A DNA stretch of 64,000 bases from Myxococcota bacterium (GTDB lineage: Bacteria > Myxococcota_A > UBA9160 > UBA4427). The notes beneath the pieces were generated by a model that saw only the letters and a list, made by a program, of their open reading frames with translations, was not told the DNA's origin and searched no databases. Location: contig JAWKRT010000002.1 in the NCBI GenBank assembly GCA_041389495.1, forward strand, positions 310,001 to 374,000, written 5' to 3'. Positions 8,358 to 16,159 of this stretch are shown piece by piece. Positions within the stretch are counted from its first letter, which is position 1. The number at the start of each line of letters is the position of its first letter. Both the position numbers and the translations under genes were made by a program.

Positions 8358-8386
8358 TTGACACTGCGGAGCCGCGTCGCTTCACT
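8358..8386 (+). promoter_or_regulatory. Sigma-70-like promoter TTGACA-17-TTCACT
   Basis: A perfect -35 hexamer TTGACA (8358-8363) is separated by 17 nt from a weak -10, TTCACT (8381-8386). The -10 ends 7 nt before the ATG at 8394, so the transcript would start at or beside the start codon. Confidence 0.45.
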
Positions 8387-8393
8387 GCGCGGC

Positions 8394-8771
8394 ATGACGA
8401 CCGAGGGCGACGCCGCCTCCGTGGCGCGACGGCTGATCGACTGCGTGACGCGCGGCGACCTCGACGGCGTCGACGCACTCTATCACGACGACATCCGCTG
8501 CTGGCGCAACCTCGACGGGCGCGAGCTCGTCAAGAAGCAGGCGCTCAAGATCGTGCGCTTCCTCGGCACGCTGCAGGGGCTCCGCTACGACGACGTGCGC
8601 ATCGCACCGACGCCCGGCGGCTTCGTGCAGCAGCACACGCTGTGCTGCACCGGACCGAAGGGCGAGGACGTGCGCGTGCCCGCGTGCCTCGTCGCGCGCG
8701 TCGACGGTGGGCGCATCGTGCGCATCGACGAGTACGTCGACTCGGCGGCGATGGCGCCGCTCATGGGCTGA
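8394..8771 (+). CDS. NTF2-fold (SnoaL-like) protein
   Basis: A 125-residue single-domain NTF2-fold protein. It has the family layout: helix VARRLIDCVTRGDLDGV, the YHDDIRCWRNLDG strand, a second helix, then beta strands ending in GGRIVRIDEYVDSAAM. The layout is that of limonene-epoxide-hydrolase or ketosteroid-isomerase-like proteins, and residues R...D...Y near the C-terminus could line the pocket. No Shine-Dalgarno precedes ATG; a TTGACA/TTCACT promoter places the transcription start at the codon. It stands alone on the plus strand, convergent with a CoA transferase. The function is unknown. Confidence 0.85.
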   Translation: MTTEGDAASVARRLIDCVTRGDLDGVDALYHDDIRCWRNLDGRELVKKQALKIVRFLGTLQGLRYDDVRIAPTPGGFVQQHTLCCTGPKGEDVRVPACLVARVDGGRIVRIDEYVDSAAMAPLMG

Positions 8772-8797
8772 GGCGCGGCGCGCGCCGCGGCGCCTCA
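8769..8797. terminator. Hairpin spanning both stop codons of convergent genes
   Basis: TGAGGCGC (8769-8776) and GCGCCTCA (8790-8797) are perfect complements. Further GC pairing in between is possible with a small bulge. The outer three bases of each arm are the TGA stops of the NTF2 gene (+) and the CoA-transferase gene (-). There is no T tract, so it is a likely barrier or bidirectional terminator without a canonical U run. Confidence 0.45.
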
Positions 8798-9970
8798 CGC
8801 GACGACGCCGTCCCTCCGCAGCGCGGCGACCGCCTCGGCGCCGATCCCGATCTCGCGCAGCACCTCGTCGGTGTGCTCGCCGAGCGCGGGCGCGAGCCGC
8901 CGGACGCTCGCGGGCGTCGCCTCGAAGCGCGCGACCGGTCGCGCGTGACGCACGCGGCCCGATGCCGGGTGGTCGCTCACCAGCAGCGTCTCGTTCCACC
9001 GCACCTGGTCGAGCGCCTCGACCTCCTCGAGCGCGGTCACCGGCGCGTGCGGGACGTCGTGGTCGCGAAGGCGGGCGCAGAGCGCGGCCGTCGTCGCGCC
9101 CGCGGTGCGCGCCTCGAGCTCGTCGCAGAGCGCGCCGAGGTGCGTCATGCGCTCGGCCGCGCGCGCGAAGCGCGGGTCGCGCGCGAGCGCCTCGTCGTCG
9201 AGCGCGCGCGCGCACGCCGCGAACATCGCGTCCTGCACGAGCGAGATCATGACCCAGCCGTCCCGCGTGCGGAGCAGGCGCAGCCAGGCGTTCTTCGCCG
9301 TGCGCTCGTCGCCGACGAACGTGCGGTGCTGCATGACGTCGATCCACAGGAACGCGACGCCCGTGTCGAGCATGTTGAGGCGCACGTGCTGGCCGCCCGC
9401 GCCTCGTTCGCGCGCGAGCAGCGCGGCCGTGATCGCCTGCGAGGCGACGAGGCCCGTCACCTTGTCGACCACGGAGTTGTGCACGAGCTCGGGGCGCCCG
9501 TCGTCGCCGGCCTGGCTCGCCGCGTAGCCCGCCGTCGCCTGCAGGATGCTGTCGAAGGCCGGGCGCCGCGCGAGCGGCCCGCTGTCGCCCCACGCCGAAA
9601 GCGACACGTAGACGAGGCGCGGGTTGCGCGCGCGCAGCGCGTCCGCGCCGATGCCGAGGCGGTCGGCGACGCCGGGTCGATAGTTCTCGACGAACACGTC
9701 GGCGCCGTCGGCCAGACGGTGGACGACGTCGACGCCGCGCGGATCGCGCAGGTCGACGACGATCGATCGCTTGTTGCGGTTGACGGCGTGGAAGGTCGCG
9801 GCGATGCCGCCGCGCGAGATGCCCGAGACGCGCATCGTGTCGCCCGTGCCGCCGGGCACCTCGATCTTGACGACGTCGGCGCCCTGGTCGCCGAGGATCA
9901 TCGTGGCGAGCGGGCCCGAGAACATCGCCGTCGTGTCGAGGATGCGGATGCCGTCGAGCGGGCCGGGCAC
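8795..9970 (-). CDS. CaiB/BaiF-type CoA transferase (class III)
   Basis: A 391-residue class III CoA transferase, moving CoA between carboxylic acids in the cytoplasm. Family features: the N-terminal PLDGIRILDTTAMFSGP, GDQGADVVKIE, NRNKRSIVVDL, FVENYRPG, and a probable catalytic Asp in LNMLDTGVAF (equivalent to the QDA motif of formyl-CoA transferase). A longer reading frame continues upstream, but the GTG at 9970 is preceded by GGGAGG, and the family N-terminus starts right there. A perfect 16-bp inverted repeat lies 15 nt upstream, between this gene and divergent surE. The partner acid is unknown. Confidence 0.9.
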   Translation of the reverse strand: MPGPLDGIRILDTTAMFSGPLATMILGDQGADVVKIEVPGGTGDTMRVSGISRGGIAATFHAVNRNKRSIVVDLRDPRGVDVVHRLADGADVFVENYRPGVADRLGIGADALRARNPRLVYVSLSAWGDSGPLARRPAFDSILQATAGYAASQAGDDGRPELVHNSVVDKVTGLVASQAITAALLARERGAGGQHVRLNMLDTGVAFLWIDVMQHRTFVGDERTAKNAWLRLLRTRDGWVMISLVQDAMFAACARALDDEALARDPRFARAAERMTHLGALCDELEARTAGATTAALCARLRDHDVPHAPVTALEEVEALDQVRWNETLLVSDHPASGRVRHARPVARFEATPASVRRLAPALGEHTDEVLREIGIGAEAVAALRRDGVVA

Positions 9971-9984
9971 GGGGAGCCTCCCTT

Positions 9985-10024
9985 CGCAGGCTATCACGCG
10001 CTCGACGGCGCGTGATAGCCTGCG
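9985..10024. promoter_or_regulatory. Perfect 16-bp inverted repeat between divergent genes
   Basis: CGCAGGCTATCACGCG (9985-10000), an 8-nt spacer and CGCGTGATAGCCTGCG (10009-10024) are exact reverse complements. Each arm, read outward, contains an extended -10, TG-A-TAGCCT, so the element can drive both the CoA-transferase gene (-) and surE (+). It is either a mirror-image bidirectional promoter, an operator for a dimeric repressor, or both. Confidence 0.6.
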
Positions 10025-10070
10025 GCCGCGCCGCGCGCGCGGCGAAGCGAGACGAGGGGGGTACCGCGCC

Positions 10071-11033
10071 ATGACCGAATGCATCGACGCCGGAGCGAGC
10101 CGCTCGCGGTCGCACCGGCGTCGCCTAACGATCGCTGCGGCGCTCGCGCTCGCGTTTGCCGCGGTGGCGTGCGCCTCGCCGGGCCCGCGCACCGGTGCCG
10201 CCGCGCCGCGCGGCTCGCTGCTCGTCCTGCTCACGAACGACGACGGCTACCTCTCGCCCGGCATCCGCGCCGTGCGCGAGGCGCTCGAGGCCGCCGGCCA
10301 CGACGTCGTGATGGTCGCGCCGCTCGAGAACCGCAGCGGCGCCGGCTCGAGCACGACGACGGGCGGCACGCTCGAGCTGCGCGAGCAGGGCCCGAAGACC
10401 TGGTCGGTCGGCGGCACGCCCGCCGACTCGGTGCGCGTCGGCCTCGACGTCGTCCTGCGCGGCCGCACGCCCGACCTCGTCGTCTCGGGAGCGAACTTCG
10501 GCCAGAACGTCGGGCCGTCGACGCTCGCCTCGGGAACGGTCGGCGCCGCGCTGACGGCGATGCAGGCCGGGATCCCGTCGATCGCCGTCAGCGTCGCGAT
10601 CGATCCCGAAGAGGCGCGCGCCGAGCCGCGCTTCGCGAGCACGCTCGCCGCGTTCGACGACGCCGCCGCGCTCGTCGTCCGCCTCGTGCGCAGGCTCGAC
10701 GCGTCGCGCGCCGACGACGGGTCGCTCCTTCCGCCCTTCGCGTCGCTGAACCTCAACTACCCGGCGCGCGAAGCGTCCGCGGTGGCGGGCCTCGCATGGG
10801 CGGCGATCGGTCGCAGCGAGGGCTTCCGCTTCGGCTACGAGCGACAGGAAGGCGCGGCCGACACGCTGCGCGTCGTGTTCCGCCCGACGAACGACGGAGA
10901 GTCCGTCGCGCGCGCCGACACCGCGCTCCTCGCCCGCGGCTATGCGACGCTCACCGTCCTCGACGGCGACCTCGCCGCGCCCGACGAGGTGCGCGAGCCG
11001 GTGCGACTCCGACTCGAAGGCATCGCGCCCTAG
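10071..11033 (+). CDS. surE: Exported SurE-like 5'/3'-nucleotidase
   Basis: A 320-residue SurE-family phosphatase. The metal-binding signature TNDDG is at residues 55-59, followed by SPGI, the SGANFGQNVG loop and SGTVGAALTAM. SurE hydrolyses nucleoside 5'/3'-monophosphates and other phosphate monoesters. The usual cytoplasmic protein starts a few residues before the NDDG motif; this one carries a 50-residue extension with a basic n-region, a hydrophobic core (IAAALALAFAAVAC) and Cys34 in a weak lipobox, so it is probably secreted or lipid-anchored. GAGGGGGG precedes ATG. The upstream inverted repeat is shared with the divergent CoA transferase. Confidence 0.9.
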   Translation: MTECIDAGASRSRSHRRRLTIAAALALAFAAVACASPGPRTGAAAPRGSLLVLLTNDDGYLSPGIRAVREALEAAGHDVVMVAPLENRSGAGSSTTTGGTLELREQGPKTWSVGGTPADSVRVGLDVVLRGRTPDLVVSGANFGQNVGPSTLASGTVGAALTAMQAGIPSIAVSVAIDPEEARAEPRFASTLAAFDDAAALVVRLVRRLDASRADDGSLLPPFASLNLNYPAREASAVAGLAWAAIGRSEGFRFGYERQEGAADTLRVVFRPTNDGESVARADTALLARGYATLTVLDGDLAAPDEVREPVRLRLEGIAP

Positions 11034-11066
11034 CACCGCACCGCGGCGCCGCGCTCCGCATTCGCA

Positions 11067-11094
11067 CGGCCGGGGCCCGATGGCCGCCCGGCCG
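11067..11094. terminator. GC hairpin between surE and convergent LLM gene
   Basis: CGGCCGGG (11067-11074) pairs perfectly with CCCGGCCG (11087-11094) around a 12-nt loop, inside the 87-nt gap between two convergent stops. It lacks a T tract. A bidirectional terminator role is inferred from position. Confidence 0.35.
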
Positions 11095-11120
11095 GACGCG
11101 ATGCGAGATCGACACCGTCG

Positions 11121-12167
11121 TCAGACGGCGTCGCGGGCGCCCGCGAGGTCGGCCATGAGGGCGAGCGCCTCGTCCTGGCGCGCGCGCACGGTGAGACCCG
11201 TCGCGCCGCAGCCCTCCCAGCGATCGCGATAGAGCTGCTTGATGCGATCGACCGGACCGATCAGGCCGCCTTCGTCGACGTAGTCGTCGGGCACCGCCTC
11301 GATCGCCTCCTGTCGCTGGCCCGCGAGGAAGAGCTCCTGGATGCGCTGCGCCGCTTCGGGCCAGCCCTCGCGCTCCATGCGCTGCTTGTGGAAGTTCATC
11401 TTCTCGTGCCCCATGCCGCCGACGTAGAGCGCGATGAACGGCTTCTGCGCGGCGAGCGCGGCCTTCACGTCGTTCGTGATCTCGACCGAGCAGCCCGCCT
11501 GGATCTCGAAGTCGGCGAGCGACTTGCCGCCGCCCGCGCGCGCGAAGCCCTCCTCGAGGAGCGGGCGGAAGCGCTCCATCGCGCCGGGCCGGAAGCCGAA
11601 CGGGAGCCAGCCGTCCGCGAGCTCGGCGGTGAGGCGCACCGTGGCGTCGCCGCCCGTGCCGAGCCAGATCGGGATGTCCGGGTTCGCGTGCAGGATCGAC
11701 TTGAGCGGCTTGCCCATGCCCGATGCGTCGGGGCCCGCATAGGGAAGCTGGATCTGCCTGCCGTCGTGGCGCACGGGGCCTTCGCGCTTCCAGACCTTGC
11801 GGATGATCTCGACCGTGTCGCGCAGCTTGTGCACCGGGCTGCCCCACGGCCGTCCGTACCAGCCCTCGACGATCTGCGGGCCCGAGAGCCCGAGGCCGCA
11901 GATCGCGCGTCCCGGCGCGAGCGCGTCGAGCGTCGCGAAGGACATCGCGGTCGAGGCCGGCGTGCGCGCGTCGACCTGCGTGATCGCGCTGCCGAGCCGG
12001 ATGCGCGTCGTGTGCGCGGCGAGGAACGCGAGCGGCGTGATCGCATCGGAGCCGTAGGCTTCGGCCGACCACACGGAGTCGTAGCCGAGCGACTCGACAT
12101 AGCGAATGCGCTCGAGCGGGATGCGAAGCGTCTTCTCGTCCCACTGGATCTGGATGCCGAGCTTCAT
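11121..12167 (-). CDS. LLM-class flavin/F420-dependent oxidoreductase
   Basis: A 348-residue luciferase-like TIM-barrel enzyme resembling mycobacterial F420-dependent LLM proteins. Visible features: MKLGIQIQWDEK start, VWSAEAYGSDAITPLAF, TRIRLGSAITQV, GRAICGLGLSGPQIVEGWYG, IPIWLGTGGDATVRL and a C-terminal GPVDRIKQLY. The motif set (SAEAYGSDA and the GLG-SGPQ loop) is common in F420-using members, but the cofactor is inferred. The reading frame extends upstream, but ATG at 12167 has GGAGGAG at 12173-12179 and gives the family N-terminus. The promoter at 12195-12204 is shared with the divergent SDR. Confidence 0.9.
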   Translation of the reverse strand: MKLGIQIQWDEKTLRIPLERIRYVESLGYDSVWSAEAYGSDAITPLAFLAAHTTRIRLGSAITQVDARTPASTAMSFATLDALAPGRAICGLGLSGPQIVEGWYGRPWGSPVHKLRDTVEIIRKVWKREGPVRHDGRQIQLPYAGPDASGMGKPLKSILHANPDIPIWLGTGGDATVRLTAELADGWLPFGFRPGAMERFRPLLEEGFARAGGGKSLADFEIQAGCSVEITNDVKAALAAQKPFIALYVGGMGHEKMNFHKQRMEREGWPEAAQRIQELFLAGQRQEAIEAVPDDYVDEGGLIGPVDRIKQLYRDRWEGCGATGLTVRARQDEALALMADLAGARDAV

Positions 12168-12194
12168 GGCGTGCTCCTCCGCGCGTGGCGGCGC

Positions 12195-12204
12195 ATGGTA
12201 CAGT
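12195..12204. promoter_or_regulatory. Overlapping divergent -10 elements
   Basis: The plus strand reads TGG-TACAGT (TACAGT 12199-12204), an extended -10 for the SDR gene. The minus strand reads TACCAT (12200 to 12195) followed by GCGCC, for the LLM gene, about 28 nt from its ATG. The two hexamers share the central TA. Confidence 0.5.
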
Positions 12205-12297
12205 GCGGCGCTCGCGGCCGGGCCGGCGAACGCGCCGTCGTCGGAAGTCGCGAAGGAATGCAGCGAAGGGACGCCGCGAACGCGGAGGGCGCGCGCA

Positions 12298-13128
12298 GTG
12301 CCGGGGCAGCTCGAGGGCAGGGTCGCGCTCGTGACCGGCGGGAGCCGCGGCATCGGCGCGGCCATCGCGCGGCGCTTCGCGGCCGAGGGCGCCGCCGTCG
12401 CCGTCACCGCGCGCAGCCTCGACACGAACCCCGATCACCTTCCCGGCAACCTCGCCGACGTCGTCGCGGACATCGAGGCGCGCGGCGGCCGCGCGTTCGC
12501 CGTGCGGGCCGACCTCTCCGATCGCGACTCGCGCCTGCGCATCGTGCCGCAGGTGCGCGAGGCGCTCGGCGAGGTGGACGTGCTCGTGAACAACGCGGCG
12601 GCCTCGCTCTATCGCCCGTTCGACCGCCTCTCGCATCGCTCGCGCGCGATCGCGTTCGAGATCAACTGCCACGCGCCGTGGGATCTGTGCGAGCAGGTCG
12701 TGCCCGCGATGCGCGAGCGCGGCCGCGGCTGGATCGTCAACGTGTCGACGGACGTCGCGCGCGCGCCCGACGGCCCGCCGTATCCCGCGTTCCACGAGAG
12801 CGGCGGCGTGCTCGCGTACGCGACGAGCAAGGCCGCGCTCAACCGGCTGACCGTCGGGCTCGCGGCGGAGCTCTTTCGCGACGGCATCGCCGTCAACGCG
12901 ATCGAGCCGGTCGCGATCGTGATGACGCCGGGCGTCGCCGCGCAGGATCTCCCGCTCGAGGGCCACGTCGTCGAGCCCGTCGAGGCGATGGCGGAGGCCG
13001 CGCTCGCGATGTGCACGGAGCCCGCGAGCGCGCGAACCGGGCTCGTCGTGAAGGCGACGCCGTTCCTCGAATCGATCGGGCGCGCGGTGCGCGCGCTCGA
13101 CGGCGGCGCGTTCCGCGCGGAGGGCTGA
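12298..13128 (+). CDS. Short-chain dehydrogenase/reductase
   Basis: A 276-residue SDR with TGGSRGIG at about residues 13-20, a YATSK active site, an NNAA motif and VNVSTD for the catalytic serine. A proline/tyrosine-rich insertion (ARAPDGPPYPAFHESGG) between the Ser and Tyr motifs is unusual. It is an NAD(P)-dependent alcohol/ketone oxidoreductase. GTG at 12298 was chosen because the SDR N-terminus begins there and GGAGG lies about 11 nt upstream. It leads an operon: LLM (7-nt gap), alcohol dehydrogenase (21-nt gap) and alpha/beta hydrolase (overlap). The substrate is unknown. Confidence 0.88.
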   Translation: MPGQLEGRVALVTGGSRGIGAAIARRFAAEGAAVAVTARSLDTNPDHLPGNLADVVADIEARGGRAFAVRADLSDRDSRLRIVPQVREALGEVDVLVNNAAASLYRPFDRLSHRSRAIAFEINCHAPWDLCEQVVPAMRERGRGWIVNVSTDVARAPDGPPYPAFHESGGVLAYATSKAALNRLTVGLAAELFRDGIAVNAIEPVAIVMTPGVAAQDLPLEGHVVEPVEAMAEAALAMCTEPASARTGLVVKATPFLESIGRAVRALDGGAFRAEG

Positions 13129-13135
13129 GCACGCG

Positions 13136-14107
13136 ATGCGCTACGGCATGACGATCCCGCTCGAGAAGGTGCCGCTCGTCGCGCAGCGCGAGTGGGTGCA
13201 GGAGACGGAGCGGCTCGGCTTCCAGGACGTGTGGTCGAGCGAGGCGACGCAGTTCGACGGCTTCACGCCGCTCGCACTCGCGTCGCAGTGGGTGTCGACG
13301 CAGCGGCTCGGCTGCGCGGCCTTCCCGGTGCAGACGCGCGGCCCGGGCCTGCTCGCGCAGAGCGCGGCGACGATGACCCACGCGGCGCCCGGGCGCTTCG
13401 TGCTCGGGCTGTGCGGCTCGTCCGAGCCGATCGTGTCGTGGTGGAACGCGCGCCCGTTCGAGCGCCCGTACTACCACGTGCGCGACACGATCCGCTTCCT
13501 GCGCCGCGCGTGGACGGGCGAGCTCCTGACCGAGGACTTCGGGAGCTTCGCGGTCCGGTACTACAAGCAGCGCATCCTGCCGGTCGAGCCGCCGCGCATC
13601 CTCGTCGCGGGCCTGCGGCAGGGGATGATCGAGCTCGGCGCGCGCGAGGCCGACGGCGTCATCCTCAACATGATGTCGCCCGAGGACGTCGCGAAGGTGG
13701 TGCCGCTCGTGAAGGCGCACGGCGCGGACAAGGAGGTCGCGCTGCGCGTGACGATGTGTCCGACCGACGACTACGCGCGCGGCATGGCCGTCGCGAAGGG
13801 TTGGTCGGTCGGGTACGTCACGGTCTCGACCTATCGCGCGCAGCAGGAGTGGCTCGGCCGCGGCGACATGATCGCCGAGACGAACGCGCGCTGGGCGAAG
13901 GGCGACCGCAAGGGCGCGTTCGAGGCGCTGCCGGACGAGATGGTGCAGACGGGCTGGTTCGTCGGCACGCGCGCCGAGTGCCGCGCGCGCCTCGACGCCT
14001 ACGCGAAGGCGGGCCTCGACACGATCATCCTCTCCTACCTCGAGGCGGTGAGCGACCCGTGGGACGTCGTCCGCGACCTCGCACCGCCGGCGCCCGGCGC
14101 CGACTAA
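13136..14107 (+). CDS. LLM-class oxidoreductase
   Basis: A 323-residue luciferase-like family barrel. It begins MRYGMTIPLEK and has the typical VWSSEATQFDGFTPLALAS strand-turn, RLGCAAFPVQTRGP, GRFVLGLCGSSEPIVS and PPRILVAGLRQGMIELG, which fit F420-dependent MER-like enzymes as well as FMN monooxygenases. GGAGGG within the end of the preceding SDR serves as the ribosome site, 7 nt after that gene's stop, so the two are translationally linked. Operon partners (SDR, zinc alcohol dehydrogenase, hydrolase) suggest consecutive redox steps on one substrate. Confidence 0.9.
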   Translation: MRYGMTIPLEKVPLVAQREWVQETERLGFQDVWSSEATQFDGFTPLALASQWVSTQRLGCAAFPVQTRGPGLLAQSAATMTHAAPGRFVLGLCGSSEPIVSWWNARPFERPYYHVRDTIRFLRRAWTGELLTEDFGSFAVRYYKQRILPVEPPRILVAGLRQGMIELGAREADGVILNMMSPEDVAKVVPLVKAHGADKEVALRVTMCPTDDYARGMAVAKGWSVGYVTVSTYRAQQEWLGRGDMIAETNARWAKGDRKGAFEALPDEMVQTGWFVGTRAECRARLDAYAKAGLDTIILSYLEAVSDPWDVVRDLAPPAPGAD

Positions 14108-14128
14108 CAAGGACGCGGAGGAGCGCGC

Positions 14129-15094
14129 GTGCGAGCCGTCCGCCGCACCGAGGCCGGCATCGAGGTCGTCGACGTCCCCGCGCCCCTCGCGGGCGAGGGC
14201 GTCCGCGTGCGCGTCCGCGCCGTCGGCATCTGCCAGACGGACGTGAACCTCGCGCGCCTCGGGCCGCTGCCGCAGACGCTCGGCCACGAGTTCGCGGGCG
14301 AGCTCGCGGACGGCACGCCCGTCGGCGTCGAGCCGCTCGTCCCGTGCGGCGCCTGCGAGCCCTGTCGCCGGGGCGACTACCAGTGGTGCGAGCGCGGCTT
14401 CGCGATGATCGCCGGCATCGGCTTCGACGGCGGCATGGCCGACGAGGTCGTCCTTCCCGCGCGCTGCCTCGTCGCGCTGCCGCGCGGCCTCGAGGCGCGC
14501 GACGCGTGCCTGATCGAGCCGCTCGCCGTGAACCTGCACTCGCTCGCGCTCGCGCGCTTCGAGCCCGCGCAGCGCGTGTGCGTCGTGGGCGCCGGCATCA
14601 CGGGCTTCGGCCTGCTCGCGGCGGCCGCCGCGAAGGACCGCGGCGCGCGCGTCGACTTCGAGCCCGCCGGCGACTCGGGCGGCGGGGCGATGCGCGACGC
14701 GGCGTGCGCGGCCGCCGCGGCGCTCGGCGTCGGCACGGCGCCCGAAGGCGCGTACGACCTCGTGATCGAGGGCGACGGCGACGAGTCGTCGATCGCGCGC
14801 GCCGTCGAGCGCTGCCGGCCCGGCGCGACGCTGCTGCTCGTCGCCGGCTACTACTCCGACAAGACGTTCCCGACCGTGCCGTGCGCGATGAAGGAGCTGC
14901 ACATGGTCTGGGGCACGCTCTACGGCCATCACGCCGCGGGCCGCGCGGTCGAATCCGCCGCGGCGCTGCTCGCGCGCACGCCTGCGATCGCGCGCGCGCT
15001 CGTCACGCACCGCATGCCGCTCGACGCCGCGCGCGACGCGTTCGCGCTCGTCGAGAGCGACGCGCCGAGCCTCAAGGTCGTGCTCGAGCCGTGA
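14129..15094 (+). CDS. Zinc-dependent alcohol dehydrogenase (MDR family)
   Basis: A 321-residue medium-chain dehydrogenase. Catalytic-zinc residues are Cys35 (GICQTD) and His53-Glu54 (GHEF). The structural-zinc lobe is intact with Cys73, Cys76, Cys79 and Cys87. The Rossmann glycine motif is VVGAGITGFG. It oxidises an alcohol or reduces an aldehyde/ketone with NAD(P). At 321 residues it is about 20-30 shorter than typical members, mostly in the cofactor domain. The start is GTG with GGAGGAG upstream. The TGA overlaps the GTG of the next gene as GTGA. Confidence 0.9.
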   Translation: MRAVRRTEAGIEVVDVPAPLAGEGVRVRVRAVGICQTDVNLARLGPLPQTLGHEFAGELADGTPVGVEPLVPCGACEPCRRGDYQWCERGFAMIAGIGFDGGMADEVVLPARCLVALPRGLEARDACLIEPLAVNLHSLALARFEPAQRVCVVGAGITGFGLLAAAAAKDRGARVDFEPAGDSGGGAMRDAACAAAAALGVGTAPEGAYDLVIEGDGDESSIARAVERCRPGATLLLVAGYYSDKTFPTVPCAMKELHMVWGTLYGHHAAGRAVESAAALLARTPAIARALVTHRMPLDAARDAFALVESDAPSLKVVLEP

Positions 15095-15951
15095 GCGCGC
15101 GCGACACGAGCGACGCGCGCGACGCGCGCTCGGCGCGCGAGGTGCGAGAGGACGCGCTCGCTCCGCTCGTGTCGCTCGTGCGGAGGGGCGACGACTGGGC
15201 GCACCCCGACCCGGGCGGCGAGGTCACCGTCTACGTGAAGGGCTTCCTCGCGCGCGGCGAGGAGCCCGACCACTTCGAAGGCTGGCTCGCGAGCCACGGC
15301 GAGGCCGCGACGCGCTGTCGGTGGTCGCCCGATGCGCTCGGCTATCGCTGGCCCTCGGGCCGCGTCGGCCCGCCGCCCGTCCCGCTGGCATCCGCCGCGA
15401 AGATCGCCGTCGACGTCGTGCGCAGCCTGTCGAAGGCGCGGCGCTTCCACGTCGGCGCGGCCGTCGCGATGACCGCGGGCGAGGAGCTCGCGCGCCTCGC
15501 GCTGCGCTTCGTCGGCGAGTACCGCGCCGCGGAGCGCGCGGCCGCCGAGCGCGCCGACGCGCTCGCTGCGGCGCTCGGCGCGCTCGCCGAGCGGCACGCG
15601 CGCGTGCGCGTCGTCGCGCACTCGCTCGGTGCGCGCCACGCGATCGAGGCCATCGCGAGCCTGCCCGCGAGCGCCCGCCCGCACGAGGTGCACCTGTGCG
15701 CGCCCGCGTGTCGCGAGGACGACGTCGCCTCCGCGCTCGGGTCGCTCGCGCGCGAGCGCGCGCACGTCTACTTCGCACCCGGCGACCTCGTGCTGCGCAC
15801 GGGCTTCGCGCTCCTCTCGGGCGGCGCGGCCATCGGCGCCGCGGGCCTCGCGCGCGCGCACCCGGGCCTCGAGGCCTGGGACGTCTCCCAGCACTTCGAG
15901 TTCTGGGTCCACGGCCAGTACCAGCGCGCGTTCGGCGCGATGGCGCGGTAG
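15091..15951 (+). CDS. Alpha/beta-hydrolase, DUF726/TMCO4-like
   Basis: A 286-residue predicted serine hydrolase. The nucleophile elbow is VAHSLGARHA near residue 180; an early VTVYVKGFLARGE strand could supply the oxyanion hole, and the terminal EFWVHGQYQRAF contains a histidine that could complete the triad. The layout resembles DUF726 proteins, which contain a buried HSLG elbow, though the assignment is by motif only. GTG at 15091 overlaps the dehydrogenase stop by four bases, so translation is coupled, and it is the last gene of the SDR-LLM-ADH operon. Confidence 0.75.
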   Translation: MSARDTSDARDARSAREVREDALAPLVSLVRRGDDWAHPDPGGEVTVYVKGFLARGEEPDHFEGWLASHGEAATRCRWSPDALGYRWPSGRVGPPPVPLASAAKIAVDVVRSLSKARRFHVGAAVAMTAGEELARLALRFVGEYRAAERAAAERADALAAALGALAERHARVRVVAHSLGARHAIEAIASLPASARPHEVHLCAPACREDDVASALGSLARERAHVYFAPGDLVLRTGFALLSGGAAIGAAGLARAHPGLEAWDVSQHFEFWVHGQYQRAFGAMAR

Positions 15952-16159
15952 GCGAGCGCGCGCGAAGACGGGCCCGACGCGCCTCTGCACCGAGTGCATG
16001 CCGCGGTTGGCTGCAGCGCGCATTCCTCGCACTCGGATACGGTTGGATCGCAGGGCTGCGTGTCGCGGCGTTCCGGCGGATCGCTCCGGGAGCGGACGCC
16101 GCAGGGATCGCAGCGCACCGAGTGATCGCCCGCCGCACGCGCCCGTGCCGGAGGCCGCG
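15952..16159. other. 208-nt intergenic spacer
   Basis: No credible ORF is present. A 10-nt direct repeat GCACCGAGTG occurs at 15987-15996 and 16115-16124. No convincing promoter is visible, although the following DUF4336 gene must start from here or by read-through. Confidence 0.4.
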
